A stretch of DNA of 64,000 bases, from the NCBI GenBank assembly GCA_000469685.2, contig LS997565.1, positions 15,125,235-15,189,234 on the forward strand. Reading direction: 5' to 3'. The translations under genes and the position numbers were made by a program. Position 1 is the first letter of the stretch. Each line of letters opens with the position of its first letter. The stretch comes from Haemonchus contortus (taxonomy: Eukaryota; Nematoda; Chromadorea; Rhabditida; Trichostrongylidae). Under the pieces are notes generated by a model. The model was not told the origin of the DNA, did no database searches, and saw only the letters and a list, made by a program, of their open reading frames with translations. Shown piece by piece: positions 36,501 to 47,878 of this stretch.

Positions 36501-39500
36501 CCCCCCAATTCCATTAATTTTTTGAATTCTTGTATTTCTCCGATTTTGCCGATTTTCGCGATTTTTTCGCAAAGTTTGCACAAATTTGGACCATCACAAC
36601 CATGACTCATCTAAGACCAGATACCCCAAAACTACCACGAGCTATCCTTGAAGGCCGCTGGCAAGACATTTGTGGTGGCCCTGTAGAGAAGGACCTTATA
36701 ATAATAAGACATAATGTCAGAATGAAAACGCTGACCTAGTACAGGGTGCGGCAAAAGTTATGGCAACGGTAAATATGCCCGTTAAAACGGTCAAATCGAT
36801 CGATACATGATACAACTTCAACAGCATTTATCAACAGCTATATAGTTTACAAAAGATTCGGAATAGCCCCCTTTTGCGCGAATACAGGCTGAAAGTCTCC
36901 TAGGAAACGCGTCGACGGCGGTCCGGAGGTAGCTTTCGTCCGAATCCTCCCATGCTTCGACGGGGGTTGCACGTAGAGCATCCAAACTTCTATGCTGGAT
37001 AGAGCAGGCTTTCCTCTTAAGAACTGACCACACGGAGTAGTCCAATGGATTTCGGTCTGGACTGTTTGGAGGCCCTTCGACGATATGAAGTCTGGGAAGT
37101 GCGTTGCGCACCAGTTTTGTACGACCTTGGATCTGTATGCTGGAGCTGAGTCCTGTTGATGAGTCCAAGGCCGGTTGCCAAAATGGGATTGTGCCCAGGG
37201 GAGTACCGCCTTCTCCAACACTCTTTCTAAGTAGGTCTTGCTATCCACCTTGGCGCCTTTCTCCAAGAAAATCAGGGGCATCTTGCCGTCCGATGTGATT
37301 GCCCCAAAAACCATCAACGACTTGGGGTATCCAAATCGCTGAGCAATCCCTCCTTGTTGGCTGGCTTCTGCAGGGCTCCCCGCTATTATCCTATCGTTTT
37401 GGGTGTTCAGGAATTGGTCTGTTGAAAACAGACACTTGTCAGTGAAAAGGATGTGGGTGTGCCGTGCCTGCGAAAAGCGCTCTAAAAGCTTATTACACCT
37501 TTCGAGCCTAATTTTCTTCATACGCTTAGTTAGCATGTGAGCTTTTCTGGTCTTATAAGAGCGAAGCCGAAGGTGGGTGGTGACAATCCTTCCAACAGAT
37601 CGAGCAGAAATGCCCACCTCAAGAGCCATTTTTCTCTCGGACCTACGAGGGTGGCGGCGGATTTTCTCTCGAATAATTTTCACGATCTCCTTTGTTGTTG
37701 CACTCTTCGGTAGTCCACTTCTGGGCTTGTATTCCATAAATCCTGTCGCCTTGTACCTGTTGATGTTGCTGTACACGGTTTGAGAAAGTCCAATTCATGG
37801 AATGTATAGAAGAAGGCTTGCAGAAGATAGTTGCACAGATCCTGTCGAGATCGAGGGCTTCATTTCTTATGGAAGACCTGAAACGGGAATTTGCCAGAAC
37901 TTTTGCCGCACCCTGTAGTATCTCAACCTTGGTGCTCTCAAGTTCCGGCAGTAATCGCTTAAAGACAGACATACGTAAATTACGTGAATCAAAAGTTAGA
38001 TCCTATGGATTAGAAAGAGACTACAGCTTCAAATTCTTTTTCAACTTTGTTTTCATTTTTTCATTTTCCTTACATTTTTTAATTTCCTTCACTACATAAA
38101 AGCAAAAGGATAAAGTTTTTGGCGCTAATCAATCCCGTCTAAGGGATGCGCCCCCGCACTCGGCTTTCATTCAGAATCATAGTGGCGTAATGAGTGCCTA
38201 TGTAGCCTATACAATGACTTGCGGTGGCCAATCGATGTACAAGTCAGTGCTTTTGTCTTCCCAGACGGGTTTGGTACCAATTCACCGACCGCGCAGGGAT
38301 GGAAGGCTTGATTGGCTTAGGCGGGTACCGATCCAGGATTCGATCCCTGACCGTACATGTAAGATAGTACGTCACTTGCCACTACACCACCTCCGCCATA
38401 TATTAGCATTCACACCTTCATATTTCAGTTTTTAGGTGATAGCCATTTATTTTTCAATAGTTGATCCTACATATTTTGCAGTCAGTGTTGGAGCTGGACA
38501 TATTCAGCAATGCTAGCGATCTGTCTCTGCTCCAGGCATTTATCATCTCTCAAATCGAGGTTCTTTTTGCTCAATTACCGCTTCGTGTGCAAGACACGTC
38601 AATCGTAAGTGGTTTCGATTGCGTGTAGAAGTCACCGGTCTGTCACTGGCCCTATTTCAGCTTCCACGCCCTCCCGTCTATTGTGCTCCAAGTGTCAGAG
38701 GCGATTCGTTGGAGCTGAAAACATTCTTCCGAATTCATCTCTACCTGCAAACACTGTTGATTTCACTTCAGAAAACGAACAGAATGGGTATAGAGATCAA
38801 CCGGATTCACAGTGTTCTCTCTGAAGAGAACAATAATGTGAGCTCTAATGAAGTTTTAGGAGGAATGGACATTGATGCAAAATTTCAGACTGCTATCCGT
38901 ACTTCCCCAGTAGAATACCCGTTACAGAGTAAAAGTGCCAACTCTCTCTCTCGTCAATCTGGTTTTATATAAAATCCTCATCTCTGCTGTGCTTTGCTGA
39001 ACCTTACCACCATGACCTTACCTTACCACCCGCCCGAAGCGATGAAGTAAGAAGGGGTCTAGTTGTTGCCCAAGGCTTACTCTCGCTGACGATACCTCTA
39101 GCAGGAGCTCATAAGAATAGCCGCTATGACCCTACTGATATAATCCTTTTATTGTATCCACAGCATATTGGAGTTTAGAGGGGTGCCACATTCATCTATG
39201 CACCTTAGTCATTCATGTGAAGTTAGCCCAACTTACACTTGGCACTCCAGGGTGTAGTGTGGTAAGTGCCCGGCGAAAATTCGCTAGTTCCGGTCTTCTT
39301 TACCAGTCCCCAGCTCTGCCTCGTGCCCTCCTACACTCCTCCTAACGGGGCAGTACAATCTTTGGGTGTCATATTTTGGAAGGTTACTAGCTGTCAAATT
39401 GTTCCTCATTCCTGTTTAATTCACTCCTTTTTGCGAACCCCGTGGGAGTTTCATAATCATTCCAACTACTTTTATGCCAGTGAAATATAAACATTGAGAG

Positions 39501-42500
39501 TGATTGGGTAGATACTCCCCGTTCCGCAAGTTATTTGCCCGTATACGCCGACCTCCTTAACCAAATGGTAAGCCACTTTACCACGGCACGAAGACATGAA
39601 ATGTTTCTAAAGTAGCCACGCCCTCGAGCAATTGTTACATGAAACATTATCTCTTTCTATTAGCTCTTTGTCTTTTTGTCTGAGTGGTAACGCAGATGTA
39701 AACCAAAAATGTCGGTATTTTCATTTAATTTGTGGAACTGACATACCGTATTTAGTCAAAACCAGCACAATCGATATTGATGCGTGCACTCGTTGTGGTT
39801 CTGAGGACGATCTACCGGGATCAGTTCAGTTTGGCAGTAGCAGAAAACAGGGTAAGCGGAAAGGACTACATATATGTGTAATCAAAGCTACTTTCACTGG
39901 TGTTGAACCCAGTATTATATTATACCCAAGAAATTGGCATAAATCATCAGCTGCGTATTATTTGGTATTACGTGATCAACGGTATTAGGTCCAAAAAAGT
40001 TGCTAAAGGAAGCATGAGAGAAGCTGTTTTATTAGAGCCACATGATACGACCATGCGATCATAGGATACCATTGGTTAAAGTGAGCCTGAAAAGAGATTG
40101 GTCTTGTTGGAAACCGCGATGATCAAGAAAGGATGCTAACATTAGAAAAGTTATGGCATCCATGTGCCGGCTAAATCAATCGGGCGATGAGCAGTTGTAA
40201 CACCTGCATGACATCAACATCTCCGTTGGCCTTTTCCAGTTACACTCACGAAATCTTGAAAAATAGCGAGTGCGGTATCTTGAGTGCAGGAGAACATAAA
40301 ATTGAAGCTACTGAGTGGTTTCTCGTTAACAAAAGAGAGTAAAGGACCCATTAGAAACATGCGAAACACGCCGAATCACCAAGCCAGTGACTCTTCCCAG
40401 TCTATTTGAAATCATTGGTCAGATCAGAGGGTTAATAGATGGCGTCTATCTTTTTTTTGGATTCGATCATGTCGCTCTTAGCAATGCTCTTCTCTTCGAA
40501 GATACCGCTTATTGCCTCCTTGATGTTCGGCTTTGGATTTCGCGGAGAATGCACATTGTTCTCACGCTCCTCCTATTTTCAATGAATTACACGTATTTCA
40601 GAGTGACGTGCCATCTATCGCTTCGAAATACAATGCCTTGATAGCAGACACAGATAAGGAAACATCACAGCTGAAATCGTGAGTCGAATCAGATGCTTGT
40701 AGAAGAGTTTCCTCGAATAGAGTTATCGGGCAATGAAATTTAAGTTAACCTCATTCGCGGATCTCATAATCTGAACTTTCTAACTTTGGTGAATAACTAA
40801 TGCAACCATTTTTCATCCTTTCTTTTACGAAATTATTCTATTACATTACCATTAAAGGTATCAATCACTCTTGACACTAGTAAAATGTATCCGCAGTGGG
40901 TTTAGAAGTCAGGGATCGATGAGGATGTAGTACAGTGCTCAGTAGCACACTATGACATTCTCGATAGAGGGCCTGGTAGCGCACTATGACAACTTTGATA
41001 TTGGGATTCTGAACGGGAATTCAATAGGATAGGCGCATTCCAAAACGGGATCGAGCGACACCGAAAGGCTACGGTGGTTGGATTATCATGTCGCATATGA
41101 TCTTAGCTACTGTAAATTTTAGGTGGATGGCGCTCGCCACAGAGAAGGATCGCGAACACGTTTGTCGTTTTCTCAACTTTATCGGCGAACGCTTCCCAGA
41201 GAAAGTGAGTCTTATATAAGTTCATCTTTATAGGCGTTTTTGAAATCCATCTTGCCATGCGAATTTTTTTTTTCGATTTTTTTATCCCATAGAGGCGAAC
41301 CATGGATGAAGAAGAACGTCCCAAGCTGCATTCTCAACCTTCAACACTAAACATCTTCCCTTTTCAGGAAATTTTTCTCATAATTATAACAGAAAACAGA
41401 CTCACTATTAGCTTATCATTTGTGACAGACAGTTATATATTAAGCTTGAGCTGCTAATTAGAGGGAATACACTGTTGTCTAATGCTATTGGCATTGGCTC
41501 TCTGGGGATGAGTAATAACGTAATCAACTGGATTGTACTACTTAAGCCCATACCTAATGTAGAGGTGTTTGGAATGATGTGGTTAATGTCGCAGAACCAT
41601 GAGAATCCTAATATCCATAACAGACAAACAGTTCATCGCCTACTGCCCTTATCGACGCAGAGGTCCGAACTGAACGCCTCGTAGGGTGGAACGAACTTCG
41701 TAAAATTCACATTTCGCGAGCCTCTATCATCTGACGCCATCTTTACCAGTATATCCGTCCCACCCCATAATCGCCAGGGAAAGCATTTTACTTTAGACAG
41801 GTTGTAGCTACGGAAGTTGTTATACCTTTTCGAGCCCCTCTTATCTGCCTACAACCTTTGATATCGCATCTACTTGCCCAACTGGTCTCCTTCACCGAGC
41901 ACTCTCTCCCAATGAGTGGTTTCAAGCTGGTGAGGGAACGGTCTCTCGAATCAAAAACAATCCATTATCTTTATGCTTTTGTAATAATGGTTGTACATAC
42001 GAACAGACGGCGTATATAGATGTCATCTAATACAAGACTAGTCACTTGCAGACTGATCTTCCACCTCTTACCGACCTCAGTCGCTCAATTTGGAAAACAG
42101 CCATGTTCCATAAAGAAGGCTATCGAGAGTCGAAACAAGACTGGCTTTCTTCAGTGCTAACAACACGATATGAGGTGAGCTACTTTTCTTGTTGTCTCTG
42201 GTTGATTCTGAAATAGGGGGTCCTCAACGCCCCATGACGCTACAAGCCGCCCAATCTGAGACTGATCAGAGCCGTACTTATCTGTGAACTTAACTATTAC
42301 CTCATAGTATTTCACGTTTGATGCGTGATTTCCAAAAACCTAAGCAGAACTTTGAAAACTTGGGTGAATATGAAAATGTTTCTAAGTTCTTCTTGAGTAG
42401 GAGTGTTGATAAGCGGTTGTGCACGTGTGACAGGTGCATCCCCAGAGACCTTCGTCACTTTCTTCATGGAACTATAGTCTTTCGCAATTACTTGGCTGAA

Positions 42501-43773
42501 TAATTTGACAACCTTGCAAGATCAAAACCTCTTTTTTTAAGGGAATACTGATGTAACAGATTCTATCGAAATTACTCATACTGCCCTGCTGAGCGAATGA
42601 ATTATGCCCGATGTTTTGGTTGCCTCCTTAATTTCTACCTTTCAGGTGCCTCCTGCTACGTACGAATTGATGCGATTTGTGGCAACAGATTGGACGACTC
42701 CGATGGCGCTGGATGCCTCTCTGATCCCGGTCCTTTTGAAACTACATCCCGATGACATTTGCTCATCCTCGCCATCAGTGCCAAACCGACTTTGCCAGTC
42801 AGCTCGTACTCCTTCCCAGCAGACAACACAAGAATCAGCCGACAGAGTCTTCTCGCCTAGGACAGACGTCGTCGCTCTGTATGCTGAACGAGCACGGACC
42901 CTTCTGAGGAACGACAGCCAACGGACATTGGTCACGAATGAAAAGAAGATCCGAGCTTTGCAGGAGAGACTCAGGAAAAACCTAAAGGTGCAACGGCAAC
43001 TGGAGGAACACGTGAATGGAGAGAGAAGCTTTCTGGAAAGCATATCATCATCTTCGTTCAGAAGCAAGACGGAGAAATTGAGACCGGTACTGTCAGAGAG
43101 GATTTCGCGATCACCAGGGACCTCCTTCTCGGGTCTGAAAGAGGGCACTAGAGCAATCGAAAGGAGTTTGCGTCTTCTTGATAATACCCTGAAGAAGGTC
43201 AAAATTCCTTCAGACGGTCCACGTCCTGAAGCGAATTCATCTGTAACTGATTTTCAAGAGACAGAAGAATTTTTCGAAGAAGCTCTTCCAACCGCTAAGG
43301 AGGACTACAGCGCTGATGAAGATCTAGACGATCTGCAGTTGAATTACGATGAAGCGGCAGCTTCCGGAAACCCAGTGCCCGAAATCTCCAAGCTTGACCT
43401 TAGTCTTCTTTCTCCACATGTGGATATCCGGACACATACCATGTCCAAACCACCAAAGGCCCCGTCTCAACGGACGCTAGCCTTACCCGACTGGATGCGT
43501 CTGCTGCCACTTGAAGAGCCCGTTAGCCTTAATCGACTACCGTTACTCCAGTACAGTCCACCGGTTCAGCGGGAATGGAAAACAGAGCGTTGCATTCAGA
43601 CCCTTGGGTTCAATGTCGATGTGACAGAGACAGCTTGTCAGACGACAGAGGACGATCGAAATCCGCCGGATAGTGGATTTCTAGACGTTGTCGAGAAATC
43701 TCCAGGAAAAAAGATCGAAATTATTCAGCCAATGTCCAAGCAACATATCCGGGAAATGCTTAGCCAAATGTAA
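33515..43773 (+). CDS. Unrecognised 815-residue protein, 11 exons
   Basis: Exons: 33515-33707, 35709-35901, 35962-36088, 38482-38604, 38661-38837, 39756-39851, 40602-40678, 41123-41204, 41801-41929, 42052-42174 and 42646-43773. All ten junctions have GT/AG ends and agree in phase, and the sum is 2448 bases including the stop. The first 440 residues are rich in predicted helices (for example LTYCGLVLEAILYCDHF, TFFRIHLYLQTLLISLQKTN, SILMRALVVVLRTIYRDQF). Residues about 520-572 look like a coiled coil (NEKKIRALQERLRKNLKVQR). The rest is acidic and Ser/Pro-rich with a basic end. No signal peptide or membrane helix is evident, so it is probably intracellular. Length and helix pattern suggest a scaffold or complex subunit, but this is inference; I know no family for it. 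The ATG is the first in frame; no trans-splice acceptor is obvious just upstream. Confidence 0.85.
35495..35597 (-). repeat. SINE head fragment in an intron
   Basis: Reverse tRNA-like head of the main SINE (GGGGTTCGAACCAG as the B box, GCCACTACGCCACTCC as the A box side), in intron 1 of the 815-residue protein gene. Confidence 0.7.
36210..36653 (+). mobile_element. MITE, GGCACAGTTCAC family, diverged
   Basis: The left end is CAAAGGCACAGTTCAGGA. The right end (ACCACGAGCTATCCTTGAAG) is strongly diverged. The internal motif ATTCGCACCGGGACCCACAC matches other copies. It is in intron 3 of the 815-residue protein gene. Confidence 0.6.
36742..37915 (-). mobile_element. Tc1/mariner-type transposon, 1174 bp
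   Basis: The termini are inverted repeats: CAGGGTGCGGCAAAAGTT at 36742-36759, and its exact complement ending at 37915. Both are flanked by TA, the expected target duplication. The whole element sits in intron 3 of the 815-residue protein gene, in the opposite orientation to it. The interior is almost entirely a transposase reading frame on the minus strand. It is probably one of the youngest insertions here, since its ends are intact. Confidence 0.92.
36818..37800 (-). pseudogene. Tc1/mariner transposase, frameshifted
   Basis: The minus strand reads a helix-turn-helix part (EKIRRHPRRSERKMALEVGI), then the first catalytic Asp in ILFTDKCLFSTDQ and the second in HQQDSAPAYRSK. A one- or two-base frameshift near 37090 moves the third acid, NSPDRNPLDYSVWSVLKRK, into another frame that ends at 36818. 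A DDD triad fits mariner/maT-like elements rather than Tc1 (DDE). An in-frame TGA near 37795 cuts the N-terminal part. The copy therefore cannot make a full enzyme. Confidence 0.85.
38103..38399 (-). repeat. tRNA-derived SINE copy
   Basis: This full-length minus-strand copy runs from tail (AAAAGGATAAAG on the plus strand) to head (GCCACTACACCACCTCCGCC). It lies in intron 3 of the 815-residue protein gene, 80 bases before exon 4. Confidence 0.85.
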
Positions 43774-43809
43774 CGTTTGCAAAAGAAGTCTATAACTACA
43801 GTTTTGTAT

Positions 43810-43815
43810 AATAAA
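43810..43815 (+). terminator. Poly(A) signal AATAAA
   Basis: A canonical AATAAA lies 36 bases after the stop codon of the 815-residue protein gene. Confidence 0.75.
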
Positions 43816-43829
43816 GTTGAACAAAGCTC

Positions 43830-45524
43830 TACTGTTGCACTGTAAATTCGTGAAAATTCACTTTCACATCATTCTTCATTTGTTTGATGTCTAGTAAGGA
43901 TTTTCGACTAATATTATTGTAATTCAATTGACAGGCAATGATCAGAAGGGCAAGAAAACGAGCAGGATTCCTACACAGAGACCAAAAACAGCTGTCATTA
44001 GAAGCATCGAGTTAATCTTACGTCCCTCTACGGAAAATCCGAACAGCAAGATATCTTAGTAATAATGAAGCTGAGGCCTTCATTCTGACAGACTCAGGAA
44101 CTCTCTAAATCCATAGTTCATCAATTTCTGAAATCCAATGGGATGAGGTGGAAAGTTCCTTCAAAAAGTTAATTGGGTACATTGTCACCTAGAGGGCTAT
44201 CTCAGATTATTCTCCTTCCCATGCATACTTCTCAATCGAGTTCCTATCTATAAAAAAAGGCGAAAGGGCCAGAATTTCAGTTCAATAAAAATTTATTATC
44301 TTGGAAGGCTCCGAGACCATACACTCACAAGTCAAGGTTCATCCCAGTATTAAATGAAAGCCGATTGAAGCACGATTATTCCTTAACCAATCTGACAACC
44401 GGCTTAATCGTTATCACATTTGAATTGAATTGAATGCTTCAGAAATCTGCAATTCAAGAAAACGTCGCTACAGTGGCCATTGGAAGGACGAATCCAGGGA
44501 ATTCGGAATTTGTTCGGGTTTCATCAATTTCTAACTCTTATTAATCCGATGATGGCCATGATCAGTGAACGCCAAAATTTTCTAAATATTGCAAAAAAAA
44601 AGCCGAATTCCAAATGAGTCATGCTATTTAATAATAAAATATGACTTGATCCAACAATTTCTAGCTCCCTACAGTTTACTGAAATACTCTATCCTGAACA
44701 AAGCCTTACCGAGGGAGCCCCTATGACACATGGCAGAGAACTTGATGCGGCTCTAGACCATTTTTCTCTCAATGCAGGGTCACTTATATTGTGCCAGGCT
44801 CGTGTTGGTACATCGGTTTACTCCATAAGTGCAGCCCAGATGAAGTTTTAGACTCTACAATGACTCCGGTGGAAATCTGCACACTCCTAAAAATGGAGTT
44901 GATCAATGCCCATAAACTTCCACTTCTTATCTTTCCACGCAACTCAAAAACATGTTCAGGTAAGGGCGGAGCATTCTTTGAACAAACATTTGTAAATGGA
45001 AATTTTGCATTACAAAGAGATTCTGAAGGTCGATCATGACTCAACACAGACGTATAGCAGATGACGACGATAGTTTTCAAACGTAACGAGCCGTGAAGAC
45101 GATGGTGACTGGTATGCGCTTCCGTAAATAGGCAAAGGCAATGAATAAGCCTTATCGGACGAATCGTTCGTTATCAGCTCTACCACTTTATTGTCCCAGT
45201 CTTGTTTTGGAACAGTTACAATTCATACAAAACCTCTCATTTATTATTATTTTCGCTTCGTAACTAACTCTTTTTTTTCTACACGCTCAACTTTCTTTTT
45301 CCCATACAAGTGGCTGCTTATTGTGTTGAAAGGGTCCATCACTCGCACCCAGTGTGACTGTGAATGTGTGTGTGACAAAAATAATGAATCCCAGTTTAGC
45401 TGTCTTGGTGTCTCTTATCGATAGCGCTTCTTCAGAGTAGTGACCAAGGGTTACGTTCTCAGCATTTCTACCCAGAAGATTTACACGAGGCTGCTCATAA
45501 AGAATAAAGATTAAGACTTCTGAG
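43830..45524. other. No supported gene; SINE relic at 44789-44935
   Basis: A degraded plus-strand SINE is visible (GTGCCAGGCTCGT, GTACATCGGTTTA, GAGTTGATCAATGCCC). Otherwise I see no exon or element I can name. Confidence 0.5.
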
Positions 45525-45800
45525 CTCTGATCAATCCCGTCTGATGGATGCTCACCCGATTCGATTCCCATTTAGAATCGTAGTGACGTACTCAATGCGT
45601 ATGGGGGCGATGCATTGACTTGCAGTGGCCAGCCGATGAACAAGTCAGTGCTTTTACCCTCCCAGGCAAGTCGCGTACCAATTAATCGATTACGGAGGGT
45701 TGGGAGATTTGGTTGGCTCGAGCGGGTACCGACTCGGGATTGGAGCCCGTGACCCTGCGTGTGTGATTAATACGCCCTTTGCTACTCCACTAACACCGCC
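45525..45800 (-). repeat. tRNA-derived SINE copy
   Basis: Diverged minus-strand copy (GATCAATCCCGTCTGATGGA, GCATTGACTTGCAGTGGCC, head CTACTCCACTAACACCGCC). Its head ends only 14 bases before the foldback element. Confidence 0.8.
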
Positions 45801-45843
45801 TGTAGCTATTCATATACAATACTGCTACTAATTCATGGTCAAC

Positions 45844-45881
45844 CGACGGTTTGCGACGGATTAATCCGTCGCAAACCGTCG
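45844..45881. repeat. 38-bp perfect palindrome (left tip)
   Basis: A perfect self-complementary 38-mer centred at 45862/45863, built on CGACGGTTTGCGACGGATT. An identical palindrome lies at 48942-48979 in the right arm. Each tip of the foldback element could thus form its own hairpin. Confidence 0.9.
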
Positions 45882-46967
45882 CTTCTCTGTAACTTCAGCT
45901 AAAGTTCTCCAATAAAGCTGAAAGTAAGACCATTGTAAAGCTTTTCTTGTGAAGAATCCAAATATATAATAATCTTTCGGTTTTCTCAAATTTTTCGCCT
46001 TTCTTTCCGGGAAAAACGAAAATTGAGTCTCTCAGCACCTGGGGTGTTACTTGGGGATATGGCCGCGTCGTAACCCCTCCATTTCAATTGAAAACTTTGT
46101 TTCCGATTCTTAAAAGGCCTCTATCATGTTATAATTGAGGAGAGCATAGAATCCTGATCATTTTGATACCCTTCATGACATAATTTAAATATTTTCAGCT
46201 AAAAGCAGCGATGCAAAGCAAATTTCCAGATTTTTAGAGATTTGTTGTTTCTTTGAGCCACGTATTTCGTATGACTACCGTATGATTGCTTGTGGGGAAT
46301 CCTGCTATGTCATGAATTTTCAATTTTTTCAATTTTGCAGCATCATTTTCATGGAGGTCGAAGGGTGAGTGTTCAGCACCTGTGGTGCTTCCCGCAGATA
46401 TAACATGACCTTAAACTCCCCACTTCAATAGAAAACTTCATTCTTTGTCTTCAAAAGACATTTGGAGTATGGGCATATGAAATCATGATTATTTTGATAT
46501 CGTAATGATAGAATTCAGAAAAATTCAGTTGAAAACAGTGGTTTCAATGACCACCTTCTCAAGAATTTGCTAGTTCATTTTAAGGTGCACTTCCTCGGGA
46601 ACGAATTATTCTGCATTTACTTAAAGACTTCCATTATGTGAATCTGATATTCTGATAACAGAAGGATGGATGGCCTCCTAATCGAGCGTTGAGCTAATTG
46701 ACCCCTCACCATCGATCTCTATTGGCCCATCGCCTTCGCTATTGCCGAGACCATTCAAGAGTACACCCGTAGACACATACTGGTATGCAGCTGGCAGAAT
46801 GAAACGACCACGCTATGATGAATACTGCTTCACTGTGTATATGTTGCGTTGTGTTTTCACGGTGTATATGTTATTTCACATGTACTCCCTTCCCATTTGA
46901 CGGGAACTATGGTGCGCTAACACTAAATACCGGGCACTATTGTTTCAGCTTTTGCAAGCGCTTTGTT

Positions 46968-47052
46968 CGACTGAGGATCCGAACCCATGTGAAATCCAGG
47001 TCAGGTGCAAACATGAGACAAGGGCACTCCCGCTGCGCCATTGGCCGACTCA
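46968..47052 (-). repeat. tRNA-like sequence in left arm
   Basis: Reverse copy of the tRNA-like stretch at 47794-47878 (TGGCGCAGCGGGAGTGC, TTGTCTCATGTTTGCAC, GGGTTCGGATCC), with a few substitutions. Confidence 0.6.
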
Positions 47053-47197
47053 ACATGTGAACATTTCAATCAACCGTTTAGTAGCGGTTTAGGCTGGCTG
47101 CGGTAACGGTAAGAGAAGGCCGATCGATTTCTGACAAGTCAGGTCACGTTGCGACATGACTCACTATTTATCATACATCTATCACAATTCAAATATA

Positions 47198-47221
47198 TAT
47201 ATGTATATACATATATATGTT
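47198..47221. repeat. 24-bp AT palindrome in loop
   Basis: A self-complementary run of AT/GTAT units (ATATATATGTATAT and complement) near the start of the loop of the foldback element. Confidence 0.7.
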
Positions 47222-47793
47222 CGCCTGACTAATGGTTAATAGTGGAGCAAGTGACTTGACCCCTCGTTATCGATCTCCTTAGGACTCACTATGTATGCAA
47301 GGCCATGTTTTCTTGAGCCGCGTGGGTGCGATCGACTCAAAGACGTCTTGTACTGTAGTTATATTCGTATTATCAAGGCAAACTATGCTGTAAGTGAGAT
47401 AAAATTTATAGCTTAAAGAAACGTCAGTAAAAGGCTAGAATGGAAAAGTTCATTAGGCATGATACACGTTCCCTGATCGTATACATTCCGTAGCAAAGCT
47501 GAAAAAATGGAAGCGTTGTAACCGTTGTAGTGATAGAAGTGAGCGAATCATTCATTTTTGAAAATGACCCTAAAAACTGCAAGGTCGTCTATAAAATTAA
47601 AAGTATTTAATTGGTCCATCTTGTAATAAAATATAATTTGTTTGTGTTCTGAGCACAATGTGAGTTTATAATGAGACTAGTTTGAATCATGTCGCAACGT
47701 GACCTGACTTGTCAGAAATCGATTAGCCTTCTCCTACTGTTACCGCAGCCAGCCTATACCCCTACTAAATGGTTTATCGAAATATTCACATGT

Positions 47794-47878
47794 TGAGTCG
47801 GCCAATGGCGCAGCGGGAGTGCATTTGTCTCATGTTTGCACGTGACCTGGATTCCATATGGGTTCGGATCCTCAGTCG
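47794..47878 (+). repeat. tRNA-like sequence in right arm
   Basis: It has an A box (TGGCGCAGCGGGAG) and the B-box-like GGTTCGGATCC. Between them lies GTCTCATG, with CAT at the anticodon position as in elongator tRNA-Met. The acceptor stem does not close and an extra stretch separates the anticodon from the T arm, so it is a tRNA-derived relic, not a functional tRNA gene. Confidence 0.6.

Noticed and set aside
37104..37783. Plus-strand frames inside the Tc1/mariner-type element
   Set aside because: They oppose the transposase reading frame and show no motif; shadows.
40387..40600. Extra exon (LFEIIGQIRGLIDG...) in the 815-residue gene
   Set aside because: It looks coding, but exons 6 and 7 already join in phase, the acceptor gives a stop in the needed phase, and no consensus donor follows.
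42642..43202. 186-residue minus-strand frame
   Set aside because: It is the antisense shadow of the last exon of the 815-residue protein gene.
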